Under the pieces are notes generated by a model, which was not told the DNA's origin, ran no database searches, and saw only the letters and a list, made by a program, of their open reading frames with translations. A stretch of 64,000 bases of DNA. Origin: Nocardia mexicana NBRC 108244. Its GTDB lineage: Bacteria; Actinomycetota; Actinomycetes; Mycobacteriales; Mycobacteriaceae. Shown here piece after piece: positions 26,134-33,566 of the stretch (position 1 is the first letter of the stretch; every line of letters starts with the position of its first letter). The stretch is taken from positions 62,001 through 126,000 of the forward strand of contig NZ_BDBV01000036.1 in NCBI RefSeq assembly GCF_001613165.1, in the 5' to 3' direction. The position numbers were made by a program, and so were the translations under genes.

Positions 26134-27008
26134 CCGCGACCACCACAGCGTCGGAGGCGACGCTGGACCGGGCGCTCATCGCTCGCGCGCTCAGCTATTC
26201 CGAACACGGGGCCCGCACGATGTGGCTCGGCCAACCCGTCGCCGCGGTCGCGGACAGGATCCGCGCCGGGAGAACGCCGTTCCCGGTGCCGTCCGATGCC
26301 GTCGACCTCGCGCGCCGCGACGTCGACCTCTTGGCCGCGGTCGGCGGTCGTCTGGTCACCCGAGACGATCCCGAATGGCCCCGGCTGCAACTCGCGCCGC
26401 TGGACCGCACCCCGTCGCCGAGCCCGTTCGCGCTCTACGTCCGCGGCCCCGCCCGCTTGGACGTCACCGCCGGGCATGCGATCACCGTCACCGGCACCCG
26501 CACCCCGACCAGCTACGGCCGCACCGTCACCACCACCCTGGTCGCCGAGCTTGCCCAATTCGGTTGGAACATCGCCGCATCCAGCGGCTACGGCATCGCC
26601 GCCACCGCACACCGCGCCGCCCTCACCCACCAGGCCACGCCGGTCGCGGTCCTGCCGTGCGGGCTCGATATCGCCCATCCACCCGGCAACGCCGACCTGC
26701 TCGCCGCCATCGCCGACACCGGCCTGCTCATCTCCCCGTACCCGCCCGGGACCAGGGTGACCCGGGCCCGCCGCCGCGCGCACGCCCGCCTGTTGTCCGC
26801 TCTCTGCGCGGGTGTCGTCGTGATCGAATCCGCGCACGCTGGGGAACCCGCCACCACCGCCGCGACCGCGATCCGCGTCCGGACCCCGGTCTTCGCGGTC
26901 CCCGGCCCAGTCACCTCCGCGACCTCACGGCTGCCCCACCAACTCCTCGCCGATGGCCACGCTCGCCTGGTCACGTCCGGCCGCGACATTCACCACTGGT
27001 TCGACTAG
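26130..27008 (+). CDS. DprA-like DNA-processing protein, copy 2
   Basis: 292 residues, its ATG overlapping the copy 1 stop. It keeps a more canonical loop (TVTGTRTPTSYGRTVTTTL) but the usual GID-type motif is SSGYGIAATAHRAAL. VAVLPCGLDIAHPPGNADLL, LISPYPPGTRV and GVVVIESAHAGEPATTAATA are conserved, and AVPGPVTSATSRLPHQLL forms the end of the fold. Copies 1 and 2 clearly share ancestry but diverge strongly, so a heteromeric ssDNA-binding partner arrangement is possible. No competence genes are nearby. Confidence 0.8.
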   Translation: MTATTTASEATLDRALIARALSYSEHGARTMWLGQPVAAVADRIRAGRTPFPVPSDAVDLARRDVDLLAAVGGRLVTRDDPEWPRLQLAPLDRTPSPSPFALYVRGPARLDVTAGHAITVTGTRTPTSYGRTVTTTLVAELAQFGWNIAASSGYGIAATAHRAALTHQATPVAVLPCGLDIAHPPGNADLLAAIADTGLLISPYPPGTRVTRARRRAHARLLSALCAGVVVIESAHAGEPATTAATAIRVRTPVFAVPGPVTSATSRLPHQLLADGHARLVTSGRDIHHWFD

Positions 27009-27071
27009 ACGTCGGCCCGCACCGTCCGGCTGGCGCGTTCTCCCAAGACAATTCGGCCCAGCGGCCGTGCC

Positions 27072-27098
27072 GCCAGCACGGGGCACCCGCGTGCTGGC
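27072..27098 (+). terminator. Hairpin after the DprA pair
   Basis: A perfect 9-bp stem GCCAGCACG/CGTGCTGGC (27072-27080 with 27090-27098) and a 9-base loop, about 63 bp after the DprA-2 stop and 50 bp before the next start. Confidence 0.6.
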
Positions 27099-27149
27099 TC
27101 GCCGTCATCCCTTGTTGTGTTCATCGCTGACCTGAAGGAGGTCTCGCTC

Positions 27150-27956
27150 GTGGCGTCCCCCGCTCCCGCGTTCCCATACGACAGTCAGCAGTTCCGCGTG
27201 GTGTTCCTCTCCGTCGACCACACCACCGTCCTCGGGCACATGTCGCCGCACACCCACGGGCAGAGCGAGGCTCTCGCCCTGCACGGCGGATTCGGCAATC
27301 GCTTCGTCGCCGCCGTCGAGCAGGCCCTGACCTATCCGGCGCGCGTCGTGTGGGCCGGAGAACACCAAGACCCCGACACCGGGCGGGACAAGAATCTGTT
27401 CACCGAGGCACTGGCGGCGCCCGAGGGGCATACGACACGGTATGCCCCCGGAGCACCGCTCGGCCGCTACCTCATCAACTACACCAAACACCAGTACGTC
27501 GACCACGGCGATGTCCCGGGCGACGCCGACTATATTCATGCGCTGCCCGCGCTGCCCGCGCTGACCGCGGAAGGCAACGGGCTCAGCGACACCGACTTCG
27601 TCCCCTGGCTCGAAATCGGGATCTGGGCGCGCGACCTGATCAGCATCGCCGACACCGTCCCCGACGGCTACCGCGAGCTGGCGTTCTACGACGACCCTGA
27701 TCCGTCACTCACCCGGCTGCACACCGTCTCCGTCAACGACTACGCCGACCTCGTATCCCGTGGACTCGCGGGCACAGTGCGCAAACACTCCTACTGGCTG
27801 CCTTTCGTGGCTCCCGGGTGGGTCGACCGGCACCCGGACTGGGAATGTCGGCACTGGCAGTTCGATTCCGATCACCACGGAGTGCTCCGGCCGGGCCCGC
27901 TCAATGTCTCCCGCACCCGCGCCGACGGCACGGGTGCGGGAGCGGTCCGGCCATGA
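27150..27956 (+). CDS. Hypothetical protein with C-terminal W-RHW box
   Basis: 268 residues from GTG 27150 (GAAGGAGG upstream). The N-terminal 200 residues are an unrecognised soluble alpha/beta domain (FRVVFLSVDHTTVLGHMSPH, FVPWLEIGIWARDLISIADT). The last 50 residues (PDWECRHWQFDSDHHGVLRP then GPLNVSRTR) recur, clearly homologous, as almost the whole of the 73-residue protein at 28357. No catalytic motif identified. Coupled by ATGA to the next small gene. Confidence 0.65.
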   Translation: MASPAPAFPYDSQQFRVVFLSVDHTTVLGHMSPHTHGQSEALALHGGFGNRFVAAVEQALTYPARVVWAGEHQDPDTGRDKNLFTEALAAPEGHTTRYAPGAPLGRYLINYTKHQYVDHGDVPGDADYIHALPALPALTAEGNGLSDTDFVPWLEIGIWARDLISIADTVPDGYRELAFYDDPDPSLTRLHTVSVNDYADLVSRGLAGTVRKHSYWLPFVAPGWVDRHPDWECRHWQFDSDHHGVLRPGPLNVSRTRADGTGAGAVRP

Positions 27957-28198
27957 CCGGCTCGCATCGGTGCGCATGCGGGTGCGGACGTGCCACCGGC
28001 CGCGACTATCTGCCGCTGCACGACCACCGCGCCGTGCAAGACCTGGTGCGGCGCATGTTCGGCGGCTCGACCGGACGCCTGATCGCCTACGTCGAGCGCA
28101 TGGCCGCTGAACACGGCATCCCCGACTCCGTTACCGGCGACCTCCGCCCGATCCGACCTCCGCTGGCCGACGCCGTCTGCGACCTCGACCACGGGTGA
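27953..28198 (+). CDS. Small cysteine-motif protein
   Basis: 81 residues, overlapping the previous stop. It begins TGSHRCACGCGRATGRDYLP; the CxCGC knuckle with following HDHRAVQDLVRRMFGG suggests a small zinc-binding domain like those found as prefix modules on phage and plasmid proteins. The C-terminus is helical then Pro-rich. Function unknown. Confidence 0.6.
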   Translation: MTGSHRCACGCGRATGRDYLPLHDHRAVQDLVRRMFGGSTGRLIAYVERMAAEHGIPDSVTGDLRPIRPPLADAVCDLDHG

Positions 28199-28270
28199 AC
28201 CCCACGACAAAGCCGCCGAATTCGTTGTTTCACTGCACCCTTCCACCCCTCAACTATGCCGTTGACGCCT

Positions 28271-28326
28271 AACCGATTCCGGTTTCCCACCACGCCCCGG
28301 CCCGTTCCCGAGGGGGCCCATCGGTT
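28271..28326 (+). terminator. Two-tier hairpin before the 73-residue gene
   Basis: The outer arms AACCGAT/ATCGGTT (28271-28277, 28320-28326) enclose GGCCC/GGGCC. It lies between the small cysteine-motif gene and the AGGAGG of the next gene. Weaker than the other hairpins. Confidence 0.4.
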
Positions 28327-28356
28327 TCCTCATCCCTTTCCCTAGGAGGTTTGTTC

Positions 28357-28578
28357 ATGCCTGCATCGACCGTGACGCGTTCGGAGTTCGAACGGCTCGC
28401 CCACCGCGGACTCGCTGGCGACGCACCGGTGCTGGAATCCGCCGCCGCGGAGCGGTGGCGCGCGGAGCATTCCGGCTGGCGGGGCCGTCACTGGACCTAC
28501 GTCGAAGACGAGTCCGGTGTGCTGCGGCTGCAGCCGCTCAACGTCTCGCGTACTGCCGGGCGACGGCCCGCCGCCTAA
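28357..28578 (+). CDS. Small W-RHW box protein
   Basis: 73 residues from ATG 28357 with AGGAGG 8 bases upstream. After SEFERLAHRGLAGDAPVLES it consists of the box seen at the C-terminus of the 27150 gene product: HSGWRGRHWTYVEDESGVLR then LQPLNVSRT. It may be a free-standing adaptor or regulator of the larger relative. No known family is recognised. Confidence 0.65.
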   Translation: MPASTVTRSEFERLAHRGLAGDAPVLESAAAERWRAEHSGWRGRHWTYVEDESGVLRLQPLNVSRTAGRRPAA

Positions 28579-28633
28579 CCCCGAACCCGATCCCGCGCAC
28601 CACGTTTCTACCCGTCACGGCGGGGTCATCGCT

Positions 28634-28654
28634 GACCGGAAATCGTTTCCGGTC
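28634..28654 (+). terminator. Tight hairpin before the ParB-domain gene
   Basis: A perfect 9-bp stem GACCGGAAA/TTTCCGGTC with a 3-base loop, followed about 25 bp later by the CAGGAG ribosome site of the next gene. Confidence 0.6.
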
Positions 28655-28692
28655 GGTGGTGGCCCCCCCGCTGTCATGTCAGGAGACAATCC

Positions 28693-30450
28693 GTGTCATC
28701 GACCGAACCCGTCACCGGCACTGCCGTTCTCGACCCTGCCACCGGCATCACACCGGATCGTGCACCGGCAGATGTACTCCATCGCGACCCGTTCGACCCT
28801 GGCCCGGCCGTCACCAACGGCGAGGAGTCGCAGACGCCTGCGCCGCGCGCGGAGGCGTTGTGGGTCCGGCCGTCGGACTTGGTGATCGCCGAGAACGTCC
28901 GCCGCAGTTTCGATCTCACGCACTATCCCGAAATGCTGGAGTCCATCCGGCAATTCGGAGTTCTGGAAGCCCTCCTTGTCGAGCGGCAATCCGACGGTGC
29001 GTTGTGGGTGCTCGACGGGCAGATCCGCACACTGCTGGCGTTGGAGGCCGAGGCTGCGTGGATCCCGGCGTGGGTGTCCGACGTCGACCCCGAACTGCCG
29101 GACAACGAGCGGCGCATCCGGACGACGTTGATGCAGATGAACGTCAACCACCGCCGGGTGCCGATGACCCAGGCCGACGACACCGCCGCCGTGGCGTTGA
29201 TGCTCGACCTCGGCGCGTCGGTCACCCGCGTCGCGAAAGGGCTACAGCTCAAACGCGACAACGTGAAAAAGGCCGCCGCGATCGGCGCGTCCCCGACCGC
29301 CAAGGGGCTGGCCGACTCCCGTACCTTCAGCCTCGACCAGCTGGAGGTGATCGCCGAGTACGAACGGCTCGGTGACACCGACGCGGTGGAGCAGCTCAGT
29401 ACCGTGCGGTCGTTCGACTTCACCTACCGGGCGAAACGAATCGCGAGGGAGCGGCGGGAGACCCGCGCCCGGCTGGAGGCGTCGCTGTTGTATGCCGCCT
29501 ACGGGTTCGGCGTGCTCGCCGACGAACCCGACACCAGCACCACCGATGCCCGCTTCATCGCGACCGAGCAGCTGGAAACCGAGACCGGTGCTCCGGTGAC
29601 CGAGGACCTGATTCGCGGGGACGCCGCCCGCTGGGCGGTGTGGGTGGACGTCGAGGAGAACGTCGACCTGGTCGACCGCGACAGCGGTGATCCCGTCGAC
29701 CCCGACACCGTCGACTGGGACACCAACGGCGACAACGGGACCGAACCGGCCGCCGGGCTGCGACATGCCGATAGTGTCGCCTGGCGCGACCGCTGGACCC
29801 CGGCCTACTACCTGCTCGCCGACCAGCTCCCCGGCTCGGGCCTACGGCTGCGGGAACCGGAGATGTCCGGCACCGAAGCCGGAGGCGGCGAGGATGATTC
29901 GCCTGCCGCGCGGGCCGAGCGGACCCGCCAGGCCGCAGCCGCGGCCGCAGCGGAGCGGGAGTTGGACCGGCTGGAACGCAAACGCGTCCGAGTGCTCAAC
30001 ACGCGGGGTGAAGCCGCGAACGAGCGCCGCCGCGAGTTCCTGGTGCGGGTGCTGAATCGGCGCAAACCGCCAACGCAGGCCGCCGCGTTCGTCGCCGAGT
30101 CGCTGCTGCTGTTCCCCGATCTGCTCAAATCCGACGGCGCGGTACGCACGGCACGCGACCTCCTCGGCACGTCGGTGCCCACCGACGAACTCGCCACCAC
30201 CGCCGCCTCGGCGACCACGCAGCGAGCGCAGGTGATCACCCTCGGATTGGTGCTCGGGGGCTACGAGACGCTGATCGACAAGTCGTTGTGGCGCAACCCC
30301 TACGGCCGCCTGCCCCGATACCTGACCTTCCTCGCCGAGGTCGGCAAGGAACTCGCCACCGGCGACGAAACCACCGACTACACGCTCGTCGACGTCGAAC
30401 AGGCCGCCGCCGCACTCATCGACTACCGCCACATCGACCTCGACACCTAA
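28693..30450 (+). CDS. ParB/Spo0J-domain protein
   Basis: 585 residues from GTG 28693 (CAGGAGA upstream). Residues about 55-190 are a ParB N-terminal domain: VRPSDLVIAENVRRSFDL, then a LLVERQSDGALWVLDGQIRT strand region, followed by a helix-turn-helix (SVTRVAKGLQLKRDNVKKAA). The rest is a long acidic region and a coiled, Arg-rich segment (ERELDRLERKRVRVLNTRGE) ending in a helical domain. No ParA is adjacent, so this is more likely a plasmid-type regulator or DNA-binding protein than a simple partition protein. It sits immediately before ssb, as in many conjugative elements. Confidence 0.8.
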   Translation: MSSTEPVTGTAVLDPATGITPDRAPADVLHRDPFDPGPAVTNGEESQTPAPRAEALWVRPSDLVIAENVRRSFDLTHYPEMLESIRQFGVLEALLVERQSDGALWVLDGQIRTLLALEAEAAWIPAWVSDVDPELPDNERRIRTTLMQMNVNHRRVPMTQADDTAAVALMLDLGASVTRVAKGLQLKRDNVKKAAAIGASPTAKGLADSRTFSLDQLEVIAEYERLGDTDAVEQLSTVRSFDFTYRAKRIARERRETRARLEASLLYAAYGFGVLADEPDTSTTDARFIATEQLETETGAPVTEDLIRGDAARWAVWVDVEENVDLVDRDSGDPVDPDTVDWDTNGDNGTEPAAGLRHADSVAWRDRWTPAYYLLADQLPGSGLRLREPEMSGTEAGGGEDDSPAARAERTRQAAAAAAAERELDRLERKRVRVLNTRGEAANERRREFLVRVLNRRKPPTQAAAFVAESLLLFPDLLKSDGAVRTARDLLGTSVPTDELATTAASATTQRAQVITLGLVLGGYETLIDKSLWRNPYGRLPRYLTFLAEVGKELATGDETTDYTLVDVEQAAAALIDYRHIDLDT

Positions 30451-30472
30451 CCCCCGCAGGTCTGGCCGGGTG

Positions 30473-30513
30473 CGCCGCCGTCCACGTCCTCCACGACGAC
30501 CCGGTCGGCGGCG
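30473..30513 (+). terminator. Hairpin between parB-like gene and ssb
   Basis: A perfect 8-bp stem CGCCGCCG/CGGCGGCG (30473-30480 with 30506-30513), 22 bp after the upstream stop. Confidence 0.5.
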
Positions 30514-30576
30514 TCCCTTGCTCCGGCGGAAATCAGCAGCGATTCACCAACACTCATCGAATGGAGGCCGCTCACT

Positions 30577-31143
30577 ATGGCTGGCGATACACGGTTGACC
30601 ATCACCGGGAACTTGACGGCGGATCCGGAGTTGACCTTCGTCCCGCGCGGCGATGCCGTCGTGAACTTCACGGTCGCGTCCACGCCCCGCTACTTCGATC
30701 GCACCTCCGGCGAGTGGCGTGACGGTGAGGCGCTGTTCCTGCGGTGCAGCCTGTGGCGGCAGCCCGCGGAGAATCTCGCCGAATCCCTCACCCGCGGTTC
30801 GCGAGTGATCGTCACCGGCCGCCTGAAGCAGCGTTCGTTCACCACCCGCGAGGGCGACACCCGCACCGTCGTGGAACTCGAGGTCGACGAGGTCGCCGCC
30901 TCGCTGCGGTACGCGACCGCGAAGGTCACCCGCAACCCGTCGGGCCGCTCCACCGCCACGGCGACGTCGCCGCGGCGGACCGCGACCAACGGCAGCGGGT
31001 TCGGCCGCCCAGGCTCGGGCGGTAGCAGCGATGCCGGGGAGCCGGTCACCACCGTGGCCGCCGACGATCCGTGGTCGGCCCCCGCACTCGCCGGAGTCGG
31101 CGCCGGCGGCTTCGGCAACCCGGACGACGAGCCCGGATTCTGA
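30577..31143 (+). CDS. ssb: Single-stranded DNA-binding protein
   Basis: 188 residues. The OB-fold is intact: DTRLTITGNLTADPELTFVP, FTVASTPRYFDRTSGEWRDG, FLRCSLWRQPAENLAESLTR and GSRVIVTGRLKQRSF. A Gly/Ser/Thr linker leads to the acidic tip DDEPGF, close to the usual DDEPPF docking peptide. It coats ssDNA during replication or transfer. This is an element-borne second SSB, as expected beside a conjugative relaxase; the housekeeping copy normally sits with rpsF/rpsR, which are absent here. Confidence 0.95.
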   Translation: MAGDTRLTITGNLTADPELTFVPRGDAVVNFTVASTPRYFDRTSGEWRDGEALFLRCSLWRQPAENLAESLTRGSRVIVTGRLKQRSFTTREGDTRTVVELEVDEVAASLRYATAKVTRNPSGRSTATATSPRRTATNGSGFGRPGSGGSSDAGEPVTTVAADDPWSAPALAGVGAGGFGNPDDEPGF

Positions 31144-31164
31144 CCCACTCCACCGGATCTCACT

Positions 31165-31204
31165 CTCACCCCGTCGCCGTGCTCAGGCACGGCGGCGGGG
31201 TGAG
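31165..31204 (+). terminator. Terminator hairpin after ssb
   Basis: An 18-bp stem (31165-31182 with 31187-31204) with a single G-U pair and a 4-base loop, starting 21 bp after the ssb stop. The strongest simple hairpin in the region. Confidence 0.75.
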
Positions 31205-31219
31205 GTGTCGGTGAGGGGT

Positions 31220-31466
31220 GGGATGTCCGGCTGGTCCACACGACCAGCCACCCGAGGGCTACCAGCCCGGGACGCGCCACGCCAGCCGTGCCCGCGCACG
31301 GCGCACCCGAATTCCCCGGGCGCGGCGTCGGCTCCGTCCGCGCCCAGTCGTGCTGTCTGCGCGCGGAATTCGCGCGCGCACGCCCCGGCGCGTTCCCGGC
31401 CGGCGCGTCGCGTCCCGGCCCGGTTTCTCCGCCCTCGGCTGGTCGTCCGGACCAGCCGGACATCCC
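31220..31466. repeat. 247-bp imperfect inverted repeat
   Basis: The ends match as inverted copies for about 30 bp: GGGATGTCCGGCTGGTCC (31220-31237) and its complement at 31449-31466. Each end also carries its own internal hairpin, GGCTGGTC-n5-GACCAGCC. Similarity continues inwards (GAGGGC, CCGGGACGCG, GAATTCC blocks) towards the centre near 31343, so the whole segment could fold into one large cruciform. No convincing gene lies inside. Position between ssb and a zinc-ribbon gene, 2 kb before the relaxase, makes a replication or transfer origin, or a miniature transposable element, possible. Confidence 0.7.
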
Positions 31467-31538
31467 GCATGCCGGGGCCTTCGCGCTGCGGGCGGGTGTC
31501 CATCCCGTGAATCACGAACCAGAACAGGAACTTTCGAC

Positions 31539-32993
31539 GTGTCCGAAACCAATGTCTCCGACTCCAGTGCCTTCCTCGACGCCATCGCCGACCTCGACTA
31601 CACCTTCACCCGCGACCGCCGCGCCGCCCGCCGCCGCTTCGATGACGCGCTCGCGCTGGCGAAACCCGCCGATCGTGAGTTCCTCGACGACCTGGTCGAG
31701 ACCTTCACTCGCTACCCGTACGAGACCGCACTGCGGCGGCTGGACGCGCAGTGGGCCCACGACGAGTCCCAGCATGCGCGGCTGCTGCGGCTGGTGCCTG
31801 ACACCGACCCCGGCCTCTACGTCCGCGACCGCGCCGACCGGATCGCCGCGCTCGAGCGGCAGGCTCGCCGCAACGGCACCTCCGTCGACGACGAAGCCTT
31901 CGCCCAGCACGCCCAGCTGCCCGCCGCCGAACTGCCGCGCCAATCGATCCGGATGTGGCGCAACCCTCCGGGCCGCACATACCTCGCCCCCTCAAGGGAG
32001 ACCGACAAGTCGCGCATGAGCCCCGACCGGATCCGCGCTCGCGTCCAGGGCCGCGGCAAGCGCCGCCCCGCCGTCTCTGAGCCGAAGATCGTTGGCACCT
32101 ACGTCGCGGAGAACCTGTACGTCGACACCGCCGCCCGCGAACTCGCCGACGCCCGCGCCCGCGAGGAGCACCTGCGCGCCGAGGGCCTGCTGCCCACCCC
32201 CGAGCCCGGCCAGTGGATTCGCCGGTGGCCCGGCGACACCCCACCCGCCGACGCCGACGAATCCCGCGAGATCTGGGACTGCCAGCTTGTCGGCTACGTC
32301 GCCGAACAACACATCCGAGCTGCCGCGCTCGCCGGGAAGCGTCCGGTGCCGGAGGAGCGCGCACTCGCCTACGCCGACAAACGCACCCAGCTGCGTGGGG
32401 ATCGCCGCCCCGAAATGCCCGTCGGCGGCAACGGACTCGACTACGACACCGAAGCCATGACCCCGGTCTCGGGATGGCGGTGCGTGTCCTGCTTCATCGA
32501 ACGCCCCACCACCGATCAGCGCGCACTCCACACCCGCGACGGCCACGTCCGCAGCGACGACGGCCTGTGCGACCACTGCCGCGCCGACGACCGACCCGGC
32601 TTGCCGGAACTCCCCGCCGGATTCGGTGCCAGCGACCTCGCGCACGCCTACTGCCAATTCCTCGCCGACACCTACCCGACCTCGGCACGGGCGATCCTGG
32701 CCGAGGCCCGCCGCCGCGCGCCCCGCTGGCTCACCGAGCTGATCGACCAATTCGCCAGCCAGGCAGACCTTCCCGGCGCGACCCCCGCCACCGACACACC
32801 GGACGTCGACACCGAGCAGCCTCCGGCCCGGCCGCGCCGTCGGCAGGGCCCGCTGCTCGGGGCCGGACAGCGCCAAGCCCGCTGCGAGGGCTGCACCCGC
32901 ATCCGCGCCATCCACGACGACGGGTTCTGCACCGAATGCCGCGTCTGGCTCGGCCTCGTCACCGCCGCACCACGCCAGCCCACCGCCGCCTGA
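31539..32993 (+). CDS. Zinc-ribbon protein sharing a tail domain with the relaxase
   Basis: 484 residues from GTG 31539; the frame is open for 320 bp upstream but that segment is the inverted repeat. The N-terminal region is helical and charged (DREFLDDLVETFTRYPYETA). Near 310-350 is a zinc ribbon, CVSCFIERPTTDQRAL ... DGLCDHCRADDRP, closely matching CAHCGIERAVTD ... DGLCGDCRDDHQP in the relaxase C-terminus. A second zinc pair ends the protein (CEGCTRIRAIHDDGFCTECR). It is not a known family. Sharing this module with the adjacent relaxase suggests a role in transfer or relaxosome assembly. Confidence 0.7.
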   Translation: MSETNVSDSSAFLDAIADLDYTFTRDRRAARRRFDDALALAKPADREFLDDLVETFTRYPYETALRRLDAQWAHDESQHARLLRLVPDTDPGLYVRDRADRIAALERQARRNGTSVDDEAFAQHAQLPAAELPRQSIRMWRNPPGRTYLAPSRETDKSRMSPDRIRARVQGRGKRRPAVSEPKIVGTYVAENLYVDTAARELADARAREEHLRAEGLLPTPEPGQWIRRWPGDTPPADADESREIWDCQLVGYVAEQHIRAAALAGKRPVPEERALAYADKRTQLRGDRRPEMPVGGNGLDYDTEAMTPVSGWRCVSCFIERPTTDQRALHTRDGHVRSDDGLCDHCRADDRPGLPELPAGFGASDLAHAYCQFLADTYPTSARAILAEARRRAPRWLTELIDQFASQADLPGATPATDTPDVDTEQPPARPRRRQGPLLGAGQRQARCEGCTRIRAIHDDGFCTECRVWLGLVTAAPRQPTAA

Positions 32994-33012
32994 CCCAGAC
33001 GGCATCCCCTGC

Positions 33013-33051
33013 TCCGGTCCGCCGCGGTGCCCACTCCCGCGGCGGACCGGA
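33013..33051 (+). terminator. 15-bp perfect hairpin
   Basis: A perfect 15-bp stem (33013-33027 with 33037-33051) and 9-base loop, 19 bp after the zinc-ribbon gene stop and about 30 bp before the next start. Confidence 0.7.
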
Positions 33052-33080
33052 TCACCACCATCTCCCTCCGGGAGGAACCC

Positions 33081-33209
33081 GTGCACGACTTGATCTTCGT
33101 AATCCTCGGTGTCATCACCGGCTGCCTCGCCTCCGACCGCAAGCCGCTGATCTCCATTCACCACCATTACTGCGACCAGAAACCCGACAACCAGCGCCCC
33201 TGGCCGTAG
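33081..33209 (+). CDS. 42-residue membrane peptide
   Basis: GTG 33081 follows CCGGGAGGAACCC, a strong ribosome site. The peptide begins VHDLIFVILGVITGCLASDR, a single hydrophobic helix, then a short polar tail with HHHY. Probably a small membrane protein. Its strong translation signal sets it apart from chance frames. Function unknown. Confidence 0.5.
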   Translation: MHDLIFVILGVITGCLASDRKPLISIHHHYCDQKPDNQRPWP

Positions 33210-33566
33210 GCCGGACCGCGGCGGGGTCCAGCGTCACCGGCCGCCGCTCGCCCGCCGACCTGCGGGCGAACCCTCAGACGGCGCATCACAATCCACTGCC
33301 ACCCACCAGTCCACTCATCTCCCCAATCACCCTCTCGCAATCCCCCATCGCACCCAACCCCCTCCTCCACACTCATCTCTCACAACCTCGCCTCCCTCCT
33401 TCCTCCTTCTCACTCCCCAACCACCCTCTCTCACTCATTCACGACAAGCAGACCTCTTGCATTCAGGTAACGATTCAATAACGACCAGCGGAAATGGCGG
33501 AATTCGTAAAAACGACCCGAATGCGAACCCTGGCATTCAGCACCGATTCTAGCGCTTCCTGGAAGT
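33210..33566. other. G-poor region upstream of the relaxase (possible oriT)
   Basis: 357 bp without a supported gene. From about 33275 to 33475 the + strand is almost only C, T and A, a marked strand asymmetry. Nearer the relaxase start the base composition becomes AT-richer, with an 8-bp direct repeat GCATTCAG at 33459-33466 and 33533-33540 and a short ATTCG/CGAAT dyad. MobF relaxases usually act on an origin of transfer close to their own gene, so this is the best candidate. Confidence 0.4.

Noticed and set aside
31218..31538. Upstream extension of the 484-residue zinc-ribbon gene
   Set aside because: The open frame is the large inverted repeat read as protein (Arg/Pro/Ala-rich); the GTG at 31539 has an AGGAA site and gives a normal N-terminus.
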